Assembly (NCBI RefSeq): GCF_900639865.1
Contig: NZ_CAAAHX010000002.1
Coordinates: 124,001-188,000 of the forward strand
Length of the DNA stretch: 64,000 nucleotides
Origin: Legionella gresilensis
Lineage (GTDB): Bacteria > Pseudomonadota > Gammaproteobacteria > Legionellales > Legionellaceae
Direction: 5' to 3'
Under the pieces are notes generated by a model that was not told the origin of the DNA, did not search any database, and was given only the letters and a program-made list of their open reading frames with translations. Of this stretch, positions 35,462-43,478 are shown piece by piece (within the stretch, counting starts at the first letter, position 1; every line of letters begins with the position of its first letter). The position numbers and the translations under genes were made by a program.

Positions 35462-35794
35462 AGTTATAAGAATAAAAAATAAGTTAATTGCTTATATTTT
35501 AGAGGATAATGGGCATTTTAGATAGTTAAAATTTTTACCTTATGACGTAATAAGAACTAAGATAAAAATAAGGTTTTTATACATTAGATTGACAAAAAGT
35601 GACTAATTTGGTCAGTAACTTGGTAAGTTTGTAAAAACTTGTTAAACCAATGAGATGTTAAAGAATACTATCGCTTATAAAGGGGCCTAAGACTTAAAAT
35701 TTCCTTTAAAATGAAGGCAGTAATTTTCTTTTATTCATGTTATGGTCAAGTAGCCAGATACGTGAAATATAGAGAATATAACAACTTTAGGCTA

Positions 35795-35810
35795 TGGCAT
35801 GTAACTTGCA
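35795..35810 (+). promoter_or_regulatory. Sigma-54 promoter of pilA
   Basis: TGGCATGTAACTTGCA has the -24 TGGCA and -12 TTGCA elements with the exact consensus spacing (TGGCAYR-N4-TTGCW). It lies 42 bases upstream of the pilA ATG. Sigma-54 dependence of pilin genes, usually with PilR, is the norm in gammaproteobacteria. Confidence 0.8.
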
Positions 35811-35852
35811 ATTTAAAATTAAAATTCATACTAAGGTTAGAGGAGTAGTATA

Positions 35853-36305
35853 ATGAAACAGCGAGGTTTTACACTAATTGAATTAATGATTGTAGTAGCT
35901 ATTGTCGGTATCTTAGCAGCTATTGCAATTCCTGCTTATCAAGATTATACGGTAAGAGCGCGAGTCACGGAGGGACTTAATTTAGCTGCGCCTGCTAAAG
36001 TAGCGGTTGCTGAAACTTATCAATCTACCGGAGGCACTACGCTGCCAGCTGATGCTGCGGCTGCAGGTTATACTCCACCGGCGGCTACTGATAATGTTGA
36101 ATCAATCGCTATAGCTAACGGTGTTATTACTATTGATTATACCGATAGAGCTGGTGGCGGTACTTTAGAATTAACTCCAACTCCAGATGCAACTTCACCA
36201 GGGCATTTAAATTGGACGTGCAGTGGTGGCACATTAGATGCTAAATATCGACCATCTAATTGTCGTGCAGCTGCAGCTGCTGGCGGAGGTGGTGCTACTC
36301 AATAA
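35853..36305 (+). CDS. pilA: Type IV major pilin
   Basis: 150 residues. It has a short leader MKQRG, then the prepilin peptidase site G-F with [20 protein letters not shown], giving a mature N-terminal (N-methyl)Phe and Glu5 (residue +5). The globular domain is followed by a C-terminal disulfide loop between two Cys residues ([17 protein letters not shown]). The tail is Ala/Gly-rich ([13 protein letters not shown]), which is unusual for pilins and may be disordered. It is secreted by the type IV pilus and retracted with PilT/PilU. The gene has its own sigma-54 promoter and a strong terminator, so it is monocistronic. AGAGGAG before the ATG is a strong ribosome site. Confidence 0.95.
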   Translation: MKQRGFTLIELMIVVAIVGILAAIAIPAYQDYTVRARVTEGLNLAAPAKVAVAETYQSTGGTTLPADAAAAGYTPPAATDNVESIAIANGVITIDYTDRAGGGTLELTPTPDATSPGHLNWTCSGGTLDAKYRPSNCRAAAAAGGGGATQ

Positions 36306-36342
36306 TTCACCTTATAGCGGTTCAAACCGCTACCTATTTAAA

Positions 36343-36370
36343 TACCGCAGCTAAACTGCGGTATTTTTTT
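36343..36370 (+). terminator. Rho-independent terminator of pilA
   Basis: TACCGCAG (36343-36350) pairs with CTGCGGTA (36356-36363) around a five-base loop, followed by seven T residues at 36364-36370. A second perfect hairpin, TAGCGGTT-CA-AACCGCTA, lies just before it at 36315-36332. Confidence 0.9.
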
Positions 36371-36397
36371 ATTCTTTCATTAATGCTATAGCGCTTA

Positions 36398-36672
36398 TGA
36401 ATACCCGCTTAGGCGGGTATGACAGAATAGATGTCAGACAAAGTAGGTGTAAGGCAGATTGGTGAAAAGATAAATTTTTAGCTATGAAAGATTTGTAGCT
36501 ATGGCAAATGATTAAAATCATTGTCATGCCCGCGCAGGCGGGCATCCATTTATCACGTTAAATGAGTTTTGAATTGCGCTAAGTAGGTTAATAGTCTTAA
36601 GGACAAAGCCACTTTTATTATTTTATCAGTGCCAAATCATCGATAGATACCCGCCTACGCGGGTATGACAAT
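36398..36672. repeat. Three TCATACCCGC-family palindromes
   Basis: Copies at 36398-36425 (ATACCCGCTTAGGCGGGTAT and flank), 36521-36550 (TCATGCCCGCGCAGGCGGGC and flank) and 36642-36672 (ATACCCGCCTACGCGGGTAT and flank). The last lies 8 bases from the end of the phosphofructokinase gene and may serve as its terminator hairpin. Confidence 0.75.
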
Positions 36673-36679
36673 TGCTATA

Positions 36680-37915
36680 CTATAATTTTTTCTCAACCAA
36701 TTTATTTTGTAAGCGAACATACATCGGCAAACCATTCTTATAAGGCGGATAAGCCTCACCTTCAATTAATGGTGCTAAATAACGCTTGCAGGCGTCAGTT
36801 ATGCCCATACCATCTTCGGCAATAAACTCGGCTGGCATTTTTCGTTCTTGGTTTGCTACATCTTTTAATTCAACATAATCAATTACCCAGCGATAAGGGG
36901 AATCTTGTTCACGTTTAACAATCGGCATAATCGCATTTTTACCTTCTATTGCTAACTCAACAGCTGCTTTACCTAGCGCATAGGCTTGGTCTACATCAAC
37001 TTGGGAAGCAATATGTCTTGCTGCGCGTTGTAAATAGTCAGCCACAGCCCAATGGTATTTATGGCCTAAATTAGTTTTAATCAATTGGGCAATAATAGGG
37101 GCAACTCCTCCTAATTGAGCATGACCAAAAGCATCTTTAACACCCGCTTCACTTAAAAATTTACCTTCGCTATTTCGAATACCTTCAGAAACCACGACCA
37201 CACAATAGCCAAAGTTTTTAACTGACTGGTCAACTTTTTCTAAAAATTGACCTTCATCAAAACTTACTTCAGGCAGAAGGATAATATGGGGTGGATCGCT
37301 TTCATTATTTTTAATTAATCCACTTGCAGCGGCAATCCAGCCTGCATGGCGGCCCATGACTTCAAGAACAAATACTTTTGTTGAAGACGCAGCCATCGAA
37401 GCGACATCAAAACCGGCTTCTAAAGTAGAAATGGCGATGTATTTAGCAACTGAACCAAAACCTGGACAGTTATCTGTGAAGGGCAAATCGTTATCAACCG
37501 TTTTGGGGATACCAATACAGGTAATTGGGTAGCCCATCTTATGCCCTAATTGGGAAACTTTATGAGCAGTATCTTGAGAATCCCCACCGCCATTATAAAA
37601 GAAATAACCAATATCATGGGCTTTAAACACCTCAATTAACCGGGCATATTCAGCTTCATTATCTTTTAATTTATAGCGACAAGAACCAAATGCACCGGAA
37701 GGGGTATGCATAAGAGAGGCAATGGCTTCATCAGATTCTAATGAAGTATCAATTAATTCTTCTTCTAACGCGCCAATGATACCATTTTTTGCTGCATAAA
37801 CTTTGCCGATGTGATGAGGATGAAGACGTGCAGTTTGGATTACGCCACAGGCTGAAGCATTAATCACGGCAGTGACACCACCTGATTGTGCATAAATCGC
37901 ATTTTTCACGGACAT
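36680..37915 (-). CDS. pfp: Pyrophosphate-dependent 6-phosphofructokinase
   Basis: 411 residues. The N-terminal NAIYAQSGGVTAVINASACG is the PFK nucleotide/PPi-binding opening. The substrate-binding motif is IGIPKTVDNDLPFTD, and FYNGGGDSQDTAHKV carries the Asp that in this group favours PPi over ATP. FVLEVMGRHAGWIAAA also fits, and the length is near the PPi-PFK norm. Legionella lacks a functional ATP-dependent PFK and is known to encode PPi-type enzymes, so glycolytic flux here is reversible. The gene stands alone on its strand, 80 bases downstream of the letS-like fragment. Confidence 0.9.
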   Translation of the reverse strand: MSVKNAIYAQSGGVTAVINASACGVIQTARLHPHHIGKVYAAKNGIIGALEEELIDTSLESDEAIASLMHTPSGAFGSCRYKLKDNEAEYARLIEVFKAHDIGYFFYNGGGDSQDTAHKVSQLGHKMGYPITCIGIPKTVDNDLPFTDNCPGFGSVAKYIAISTLEAGFDVASMAASSTKVFVLEVMGRHAGWIAAASGLIKNNESDPPHIILLPEVSFDEGQFLEKVDQSVKNFGYCVVVVSEGIRNSEGKFLSEAGVKDAFGHAQLGGVAPIIAQLIKTNLGHKYHWAVADYLQRAARHIASQVDVDQAYALGKAAVELAIEGKNAIMPIVKREQDSPYRWVIDYVELKDVANQERKMPAEFIAEDGMGITDACKRYLAPLIEGEAYPPYKNGLPMYVRLQNKLVEKKL

Positions 37916-37995
37916 AGTAACTCCAATTTAAATTTATTTTTGAGCTAAATTTGCCTAAATATTTAATTTCTATAGGAAGAAATTTGGTATTTATT

Positions 37996-39069
37996 TTAAT
38001 TCAATGTCTTTGCTTGATAAAAACTTTCAAATTCTTTAATGACTTCATCAGCACTTTGCATAAACTCAGTAAATGTTTCTTTTAATTCGTCAATATTCTG
38101 TGCTCCTTTTGCCTTTTTCTCTAAGCGAATAACTTGACTTTGTAGGCGGGGAACCCCACAAAAACAGCAAGCGCCATTTAATTTATGAGCAGCACTTTCT
38201 AGTCCTTTAATATCTTTGTTATCAAATAAAGCAAGGAATTCTGGTTGACTTTTAGTTAATTCTTCAACAAAGCGAGTTAAAAATTCTTCCGCTAAAATTT
38301 GATTACCAGATACCTTTTGCACACAAAGCGACCAATCAATAGCTAGCGTTTGCGTTTTATTAAGAATACGTAAGAGGTGGGTTAGTAATTCTTTTTCATC
38401 AATGGGTTTTTCTAAACAAAGATCAATGCCTGATTTTTTTAATTTTTCTTGATTAACATCGCTGGTATTAGCACTGATAACAACAATAGGCGTTCGGCGA
38501 TTAAGAACCGATTCTTTTCGAATCCGACGTGCTGCTTCAAGGCCATTTAATTTTGGCATCTGCACATCTAAAAGAAGTATATGATAGCGTTTTTCTTGGC
38601 AAGCTCTTATCGTTTCTTCGCCATCTTCAACAAGTTCTATTGAGGCATGCTCTTGTAATAACGAACTTAAAAGCATGCGATTAACAGGATTATCTTCTGC
38701 AATAAGGATCTCAGGGTGAATAGCCCTTAGTTGTTTCCTTAAATTTTCTAATTCATGGTTGCTGCTAACTGTTTGCGAGGCCTCAGTCATAATAAATTCG
38801 ATCGTATCATATAATTTTTGAATACTTAAAGGTTTATAAAGGAATGCTCTTGCGCCTAACGCTTGGGGATCATGGATTAACCATTTGGACACTAAAACAG
38901 AAGGAATGGTTTGTTTGCGAAGTAATTGTGCAACTTGTTTTTCACAACCTTCATTAACATTAATAAAGGCTATCTCACATTCTTTGTGTTCTTTAAAGGC
39001 TTCTTCTAACTGACTAAATGCGCTCACTTGAACACAGTGAATTCCCCAAAACCCTATACCATTACACAC
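37996..39069 (-). CDS. letS: LetS/BarA-type hybrid kinase, 3' fragment (REC, REC, HPt)
   Basis: 357 residues in the frame shifted relative to the upstream fragment. The first 95 residues are a degenerate receiver domain continued from the other frame. A complete receiver follows at about 120-235 (ILIAEDNPVNR, phosphoacceptor D168 in LLLDVQMPKLNG, VISANTSD, LEKPID). The C-terminal phosphotransfer domain contains SAAHKLNGAC with phosphoacceptor His295. A GTG at 39069, with GAGG four bases upstream, could start it separately. It overlaps the kinase fragment by 16 bases. See the finding on the TG repeat: together the two fragments equal one full-length LetS/GacS-type sensor. Confidence 0.8.
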   Translation of the reverse strand: MCNGIGFWGIHCVQVSAFSQLEEAFKEHKECEIAFINVNEGCEKQVAQLLRKQTIPSVLVSKWLIHDPQALGARAFLYKPLSIQKLYDTIEFIMTEASQTVSSNHELENLRKQLRAIHPEILIAEDNPVNRMLLSSLLQEHASIELVEDGEETIRACQEKRYHILLLDVQMPKLNGLEAARRIRKESVLNRRTPIVVISANTSDVNQEKLKKSGIDLCLEKPIDEKELLTHLLRILNKTQTLAIDWSLCVQKVSGNQILAEEFLTRFVEELTKSQPEFLALFDNKDIKGLESAAHKLNGACCFCGVPRLQSQVIRLEKKAKGAQNIDELKETFTEFMQSADEVIKEFESFYQAKTLN

Positions 39070-40736
39070 ATGGCCTCAAGTTGTAGCGGGTTATCATCGA
39101 AGCAAATAGCTCTTAAATGGCCAAAGCGATGGCTTTGATTTTTTTCAACTTCATAAGCTGCTAATTTCTCAAGCTTAATCTTCACAGTAAAGGTAGAGCC
39201 TTTATGAAGTTCACTGGTTAATTGAATACGACCATGCATGGTTTCAGCGAGTTTTTTACAGATAACCAGTCCTAAACCTGTACCACCAAAACGTCTAGTA
39301 ATTGATGTATCAGCTTGATTAAAAGCATTGAATAATTTGGTTTGATCCTCTTTTGAAATACCGATACCTGTATCAGTTACAGCAATCGAAACACAATAAT
39401 CTTTCTCCTTTTCTTGTTCAATTTGGGTGCGAATTAAAATGTAACCATGATCAGTAAATTTAATCGCATTACTAATTAAATTAGTTAGTATCTGCTTAAT
39501 ACGTAAGGGATCGCCTAAAACAGTTTTAGGCACATCTACACCCGTAGAGGGAATTAAATCAATTCCTTTTTTATGGGCATTAGGACCAGCTAAAGCTAAA
39601 ACCTCATCAATACAACCGCGTAAGTCTAGGGGAATACAATCTAAATGTAACTTTCCTGCATCCATTTTTGAATAATCGAGAATATCATTGATGATATTTA
39701 ATAAATCTTGTGCGGACGATTTAATTGTTTTGACATAATCAAGTTGTAATGGGTCAAGTTTGCTTTCTAGTAATACATTTGTAAAGCCAATTACACCATT
39801 CATGGGGGTGCGAATTTCATGACTCATATTGGCTATAAAGTCAGATTGCTGTTTACTTTTTTCTTCTGTTTTTTTCTTTTCTAAAGAAAGCTGAATATTT
39901 TTTTCTTCTAATAACTCAAGGCTATTTTGTAAATCTTCTGTAGCAACTTCGATATGATGATTTAGATCATGAATAGTATTTAGATATTGCCGTTGTAGAT
40001 GAGCGCAGCCTTTTTCAATTTCGCCTAATTCGCTATCGCTAGAAACAGCAATATGCGTTTCAAATTCATTTTGTAGAATTTGTTTCATGCTCCGGCGCAG
40101 GCGCGCAATAGGTAAATAAATACGCTTTGAGAGAAAATAGTGAATAGTTAAGCTGATTAATAAACCAAACAGGGTTATAAAAATTGTTATGATATACATT
40201 TGGTAACGCTTAATCAGCATGGATTTCGTATCAATATCAATGGATAGCCAGCCAAGAATATCATCTGCTTGTAAAGGAATATAATCAGCTGTTTTTTTAA
40301 AGGTAGTATTGGAATAAAGATTAAATTTAGGGATGGTGATAGGAGCTAGAAAATTAATAACGTAAGGTTCAATTTGCTTGCTCTCAATGTAGTCACCGGT
40401 AAATTCAGGCGGTGTAAAGGGCGTATGAATAGAGTGTTTGCCACCACGATAAGCCATTAAATGGCCATCGCCATCATAAAAGGCGAGCGCAATTACTTCA
40501 GGATTAATCGTTGAAGCATTGATAAGGCCTTGCAGTGTTCGCCTGTCATTACGCATCAGCGCCAATTGCGCCGCAGGTAGAAGCTGGCGAATATAAGCTT
40601 CACCTAAACGGAACATATGTTGATTTAAATCCTTGTTAAACTGACCATTATAAAAAACAGCAAATAACAGAGCAACAACTAAAACAGGAATTAAAGTAGT
40701 AAGGCGAAGCTGATATTTTATACTCAAGCCTTTCAT
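39054..40736 (-). CDS. letS: LetS/BarA-type hybrid kinase, 5' fragment (sensor, HAMP, HisKA, HATPase)
   Basis: 560 residues. TM1 is at about 10-30 (TTLIPVLVVALLFAVFYNG), a periplasmic sensor occupies 31-180, and TM2 follows (YIITIFITLFGLLISLTIHY). A HAMP region and coiled coil lead to the H-box FIANMSHEIRTPMNG with His306. The ATP-binding domain has NLISNAIKFTDHG (N box), TDTGIGIS (G1) and FGGTGLGLVI (G2). The frame ends EAMCVMV-stop in the start of a receiver domain (AICFDDNPLQLEAMC). The family hybrid kinase, partner of the response regulator LetA/GacA, normally continues as REC-REC-HPt; those domains lie directly downstream in another frame. A two-base change restores one frame. Confidence 0.85.
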   Translation of the reverse strand: MKGLSIKYQLRLTTLIPVLVVALLFAVFYNGQFNKDLNQHMFRLGEAYIRQLLPAAQLALMRNDRRTLQGLINASTINPEVIALAFYDGDGHLMAYRGGKHSIHTPFTPPEFTGDYIESKQIEPYVINFLAPITIPKFNLYSNTTFKKTADYIPLQADDILGWLSIDIDTKSMLIKRYQMYIITIFITLFGLLISLTIHYFLSKRIYLPIARLRRSMKQILQNEFETHIAVSSDSELGEIEKGCAHLQRQYLNTIHDLNHHIEVATEDLQNSLELLEEKNIQLSLEKKKTEEKSKQQSDFIANMSHEIRTPMNGVIGFTNVLLESKLDPLQLDYVKTIKSSAQDLLNIINDILDYSKMDAGKLHLDCIPLDLRGCIDEVLALAGPNAHKKGIDLIPSTGVDVPKTVLGDPLRIKQILTNLISNAIKFTDHGYILIRTQIEQEKEKDYCVSIAVTDTGIGISKEDQTKLFNAFNQADTSITRRFGGTGLGLVICKKLAETMHGRIQLTSELHKGSTFTVKIKLEKLAAYEVEKNQSHRFGHLRAICFDDNPLQLEAMCVMV

Positions 40737-40877
40737 ATAAAATAACCGCCGTTAAATAAAAAAAGTGCTTCTTGCATAGTTTTTATAAATTTGGCAATAC
40801 ATTTGTTGGCTTTTCGTTATATATAAAGTCCGTTATTATAGCCCGAATATTTTCCTGCTTACAACGGAGCTTTTTTA

Positions 40878-42296
40878 ATGGTTGTTAGAACACGTTTTGC
40901 CCCTAGTCCCACGGGCTTTTTACATGTGGGCGGAGTACGAACTGCTTTATTTTCTTGGTTATATGCTAAAAAGCATCAAGGTCAGTTTGTCTTACGTATT
41001 GAAGATACTGATCGTGAACGTTCTACTGAAGAGTCCGTGCGAGCCATTATTGATGGTTTAGCATGGTTGGGTATGGATTACGACTTAGGTCCTATTTATC
41101 AAACTGAACGATATGATCGCTATCAAGAGATAGCAGAGCGTTTATTATCGCTAGGTCAAGCTTATCGCTGTGTATGTTCCAAAGAACGTTTAGAGCAGTT
41201 ACGCGAAACTCAATTAGCAGCAAAACAAAAGCCTAAATACGATGGACATTGCCGAGATTTAAATTTATCAACTACCGATGAGCCTTTTGTTATACGTTTT
41301 AAAAATCCGCAAACTGGTACGGTATCCTTTAAAGATGAAGTATATGGTGATATTGACGTAGAAAACAGTGAGCTAGATGATTTAATTTTAATTCGCTCAG
41401 ATGGTCATCCTACTTATAACTTTGCTGTAGTAATTGATGATTGGGATATGGGAATAACCCATGTTATTCGAGGTGATGATCATATTAACAATACACCCCG
41501 CCAAATTAATTTATTTAAAGCTTTAAACGCACCTTTACCTGTTTTTGCTCATTTGCCTATGATTTTAGGTGATGATGGTAAGCGCTTATCTAAACGTCAT
41601 GGCGCAGTGAGCGTTTTACAGTTTAAAGAGCAAGGTATTTTACCACATGCATTACTTAATTATTTGGTACGTTTAGGTTGGTCTCATGGTGATCAAGAAA
41701 TATTTAGTATTGAGGACATGTTTAAATATTTTGATTTAGCTAATGTAAGTCGCGGTGTGTCTAGTTTCAATTATGATAAATTAACTTGGTTAAACCAACA
41801 TTATTTAAAAGCAGATTCTCCTACAAAAGTTGCTGAAGCTTTATTATGGCATTTTGAACGCGTAGGTATTAATCCTAAAAATGGACCTGAAATAGATAAA
41901 GTTGTCATGATTCAAGCCGATCGCTTTAAAAATTTAGCTGAAATGGCAGAAAAGAGCCGTTATTTTTATCAAGATGTTATTGAGTATGATGAAGACGCTA
42001 TCAAAAAACATTTACGTCCTGTCATTCTTGAGCCCCTTACGCAAGTATATGAGCAGTTACAGCAATTAGATACTTGGAGTGCAGAGAATATTCAACACAT
42101 TATTAATAATGTTAGTGCACAGTTTAATATTAATATGAGTAAGATTGGACAACCCCTACGTGTGGCGGTAACTGGTAGTAGTATGTCGCCTGCGATTGAT
42201 GCAACACTTGCCTTAATTGGCAAAACACGTACGCTTTTCCGCTTACATTATGCTTTAGATAGAATAAAGCAACGTGTTGAAAGTAATGCTAGTTAA
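40878..42296 (+). CDS. gltX: Glutamyl-tRNA synthetase
   Basis: 472 residues. The HIGH-type motif is in FAPSPTGFLHVGGVRTALFSWL (residues 6-27), and the KMSKS-type motif is GKRLSKRHGA at about residues 234-243. The LILIRSDGHPTYNFAVVIDD and GITHVIRGDDHINNTPRQ blocks of class I GluRS are present, and the length is normal. It charges tRNA-Glu with glutamate. GGAGC 11 bases before the ATG serves as ribosome site. A stretch with DnaA-box-like sequences follows its stop codon. Confidence 0.95.
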   Translation: MVVRTRFAPSPTGFLHVGGVRTALFSWLYAKKHQGQFVLRIEDTDRERSTEESVRAIIDGLAWLGMDYDLGPIYQTERYDRYQEIAERLLSLGQAYRCVCSKERLEQLRETQLAAKQKPKYDGHCRDLNLSTTDEPFVIRFKNPQTGTVSFKDEVYGDIDVENSELDDLILIRSDGHPTYNFAVVIDDWDMGITHVIRGDDHINNTPRQINLFKALNAPLPVFAHLPMILGDDGKRLSKRHGAVSVLQFKEQGILPHALLNYLVRLGWSHGDQEIFSIEDMFKYFDLANVSRGVSSFNYDKLTWLNQHYLKADSPTKVAEALLWHFERVGINPKNGPEIDKVVMIQADRFKNLAEMAEKSRYFYQDVIEYDEDAIKKHLRPVILEPLTQVYEQLQQLDTWSAENIQHIINNVSAQFNINMSKIGQPLRVAVTGSSMSPAIDATLALIGKTRTLFRLHYALDRIKQRVESNAS

Positions 42297-42367
42297 CATT
42301 AAAGTGCTTAGATTTACTAAAGCTTGAACAATAAGCTAAGCTCTTTAGCTACAAGGATTTTATAGTC

Positions 42368-42518
42368 ATATACACAAGTTTATCCACAGATTTAGTGGAT
42401 AAGCTTGCTAATAAATTTTACTGTTAAAAACATAAAATAATTTTAAAAACAAAACGTTAGATAAAATATTGCCTGAAATTTGCTTAAGCCGAAAAGAAAA
42501 TGGAAAAAGTTATGCACA
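42368..42518. promoter_or_regulatory. Cluster of DnaA-box-like 9-mers
   Basis: In the 352-base gene-free stretch after gltX: TTATCCACA (42380-42388, perfect consensus) and its near mirror AGTGGATAA (42394-42402) form an 8+8 inverted repeat around 7 bases. ATATACACA (42368-42376) and TTATGCACA (42510-42518, perfect for TTATNCACA) lie nearby. A diverged TCATACCCGC palindrome is at 42593-42624. No gene is supported in this stretch. Confidence 0.5.
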
Positions 42519-42648
42519 ACTTATTCTTATTTCTTTTGTAGGTACTTAACTCATAATGAAATTTATTTAAGAAGGTGTTTTTATCTTAGTGGGTGTCATT
42601 ACAAGTGTAGGCAGGTATCTATCCATAAACTGAAGATAATACTCTCAT

Positions 42649-43434
42649 TTAGTTTATTCTTCTTTTTACAATAACTGCATCACTTACATTAGAAAAACCA
42701 TGCACGTTTAAATGAAAGGTATCTATTTTAGCATGTAATTGACTTGAACTACCTCCGTCTAAATTAAGTGCATTAATACAATTAAGAGGGGGCGCTTTCA
42801 TTAACTGAGCTAGTTCAGTTGTTGATAAGGGTGCATTTTCTGTGACAAGGATAATAATATAGCCATCAGCGGTAATGCCTAAGGCTGAGCGTTCGGCTCG
42901 GCCGGGCTTTAAGGGTGGTATTTGCCCATGAATTAATAAGCGTGGACCACTTTGAATAGCGAAATCAATTTGTTTATTTCGTCTGAATTGGCTGACATTA
43001 CTTAAGTAAGCATTATTATTTTTAATATAAAAAACGCCCCACCAGCTGATTTGCTTCAATGGGCTTTGTAGTTTTTTATTATTAATTCTTAATCCCAGGG
43101 GATGAAAATTTTGATCAAAAAATCCTCCGTTAAGCGAAATAAGCGCTTTGCTGTGTTGGGCATATTCCTCAGCTGAGGCATGCTTCATGGCTAATTCTTT
43201 TGCCATAACTAAATCAAGTTCATTTGATTTTAAATCAACTCGAAAGGCATGAATATGGGACCAGGGTGAAAGATAACTAAAGTTTAAATCTTGATAAAAT
43301 AAACCCGGGCCCAATTTTTGCCAGTTTTTAGCTGCAATTGCATAATTAAGCAAGATTATAATAAATAAAACCGTAAATATTGATTTTAAACCTTGCCTCA
43401 ACCATTTTGTGATCACAATGGTTTGACTGGGCAT
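42649..43434 (-). CDS. Phosphodiester glycosidase family protein (NAGPA/DUF2233 domain)
   Basis: 261 residues. An N-terminal hydrophobic anchor or signal peptide (GLKSIFTVLFIIILLNYAIAA) precedes a single domain. The domain has the family motifs SLNGGFFDQNFHPLGLRI near the start, RSALGITADGYIIILV in the centre, and INALNLDGGSSSQLHA at about residues 229-244, where Asp and Gly bind in the active site of the uncovering-enzyme family. Eukaryotic members remove GlcNAc from phosphodiesters; bacterial members may act on phosphosugar polymers in the periplasm. No phage or wall-polymer genes are adjacent. It is divergent from pmbA. Confidence 0.85.
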   Translation of the reverse strand: MPSQTIVITKWLRQGLKSIFTVLFIIILLNYAIAAKNWQKLGPGLFYQDLNFSYLSPWSHIHAFRVDLKSNELDLVMAKELAMKHASAEEYAQHSKALISLNGGFFDQNFHPLGLRINNKKLQSPLKQISWWGVFYIKNNNAYLSNVSQFRRNKQIDFAIQSGPRLLIHGQIPPLKPGRAERSALGITADGYIIILVTENAPLSTTELAQLMKAPPLNCINALNLDGGSSSQLHAKIDTFHLNVHGFSNVSDAVIVKRRIN

Positions 43435-43478
43435 CGTATTCTTGTATCCTTATTATTATTTTTTATTTTGGAATAGTT

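Noticed and set aside
36315-36332. GGTTCAAACC as a possible tRNA T-arm
   Set aside because: It is part of a perfect hairpin after pilA; no acceptor stem, D-arm or anticodon arm surrounds it. No tRNA was found in the window.
32095-36672. CRISPR array, from the repeated CCCGC...GGCGGG units
   Set aside because: Spacing is irregular (about 70 to several hundred bases), orientation alternates and no cas genes are near; these are dispersed palindromes.
42480-42674. 64-codon open frame after gltX
   Set aside because: Overlaps the end of the NAGPA gene and a diverged palindrome; no ribosome site; Lys/Tyr/Phe-rich composition expected from AT-rich noncoding DNA.
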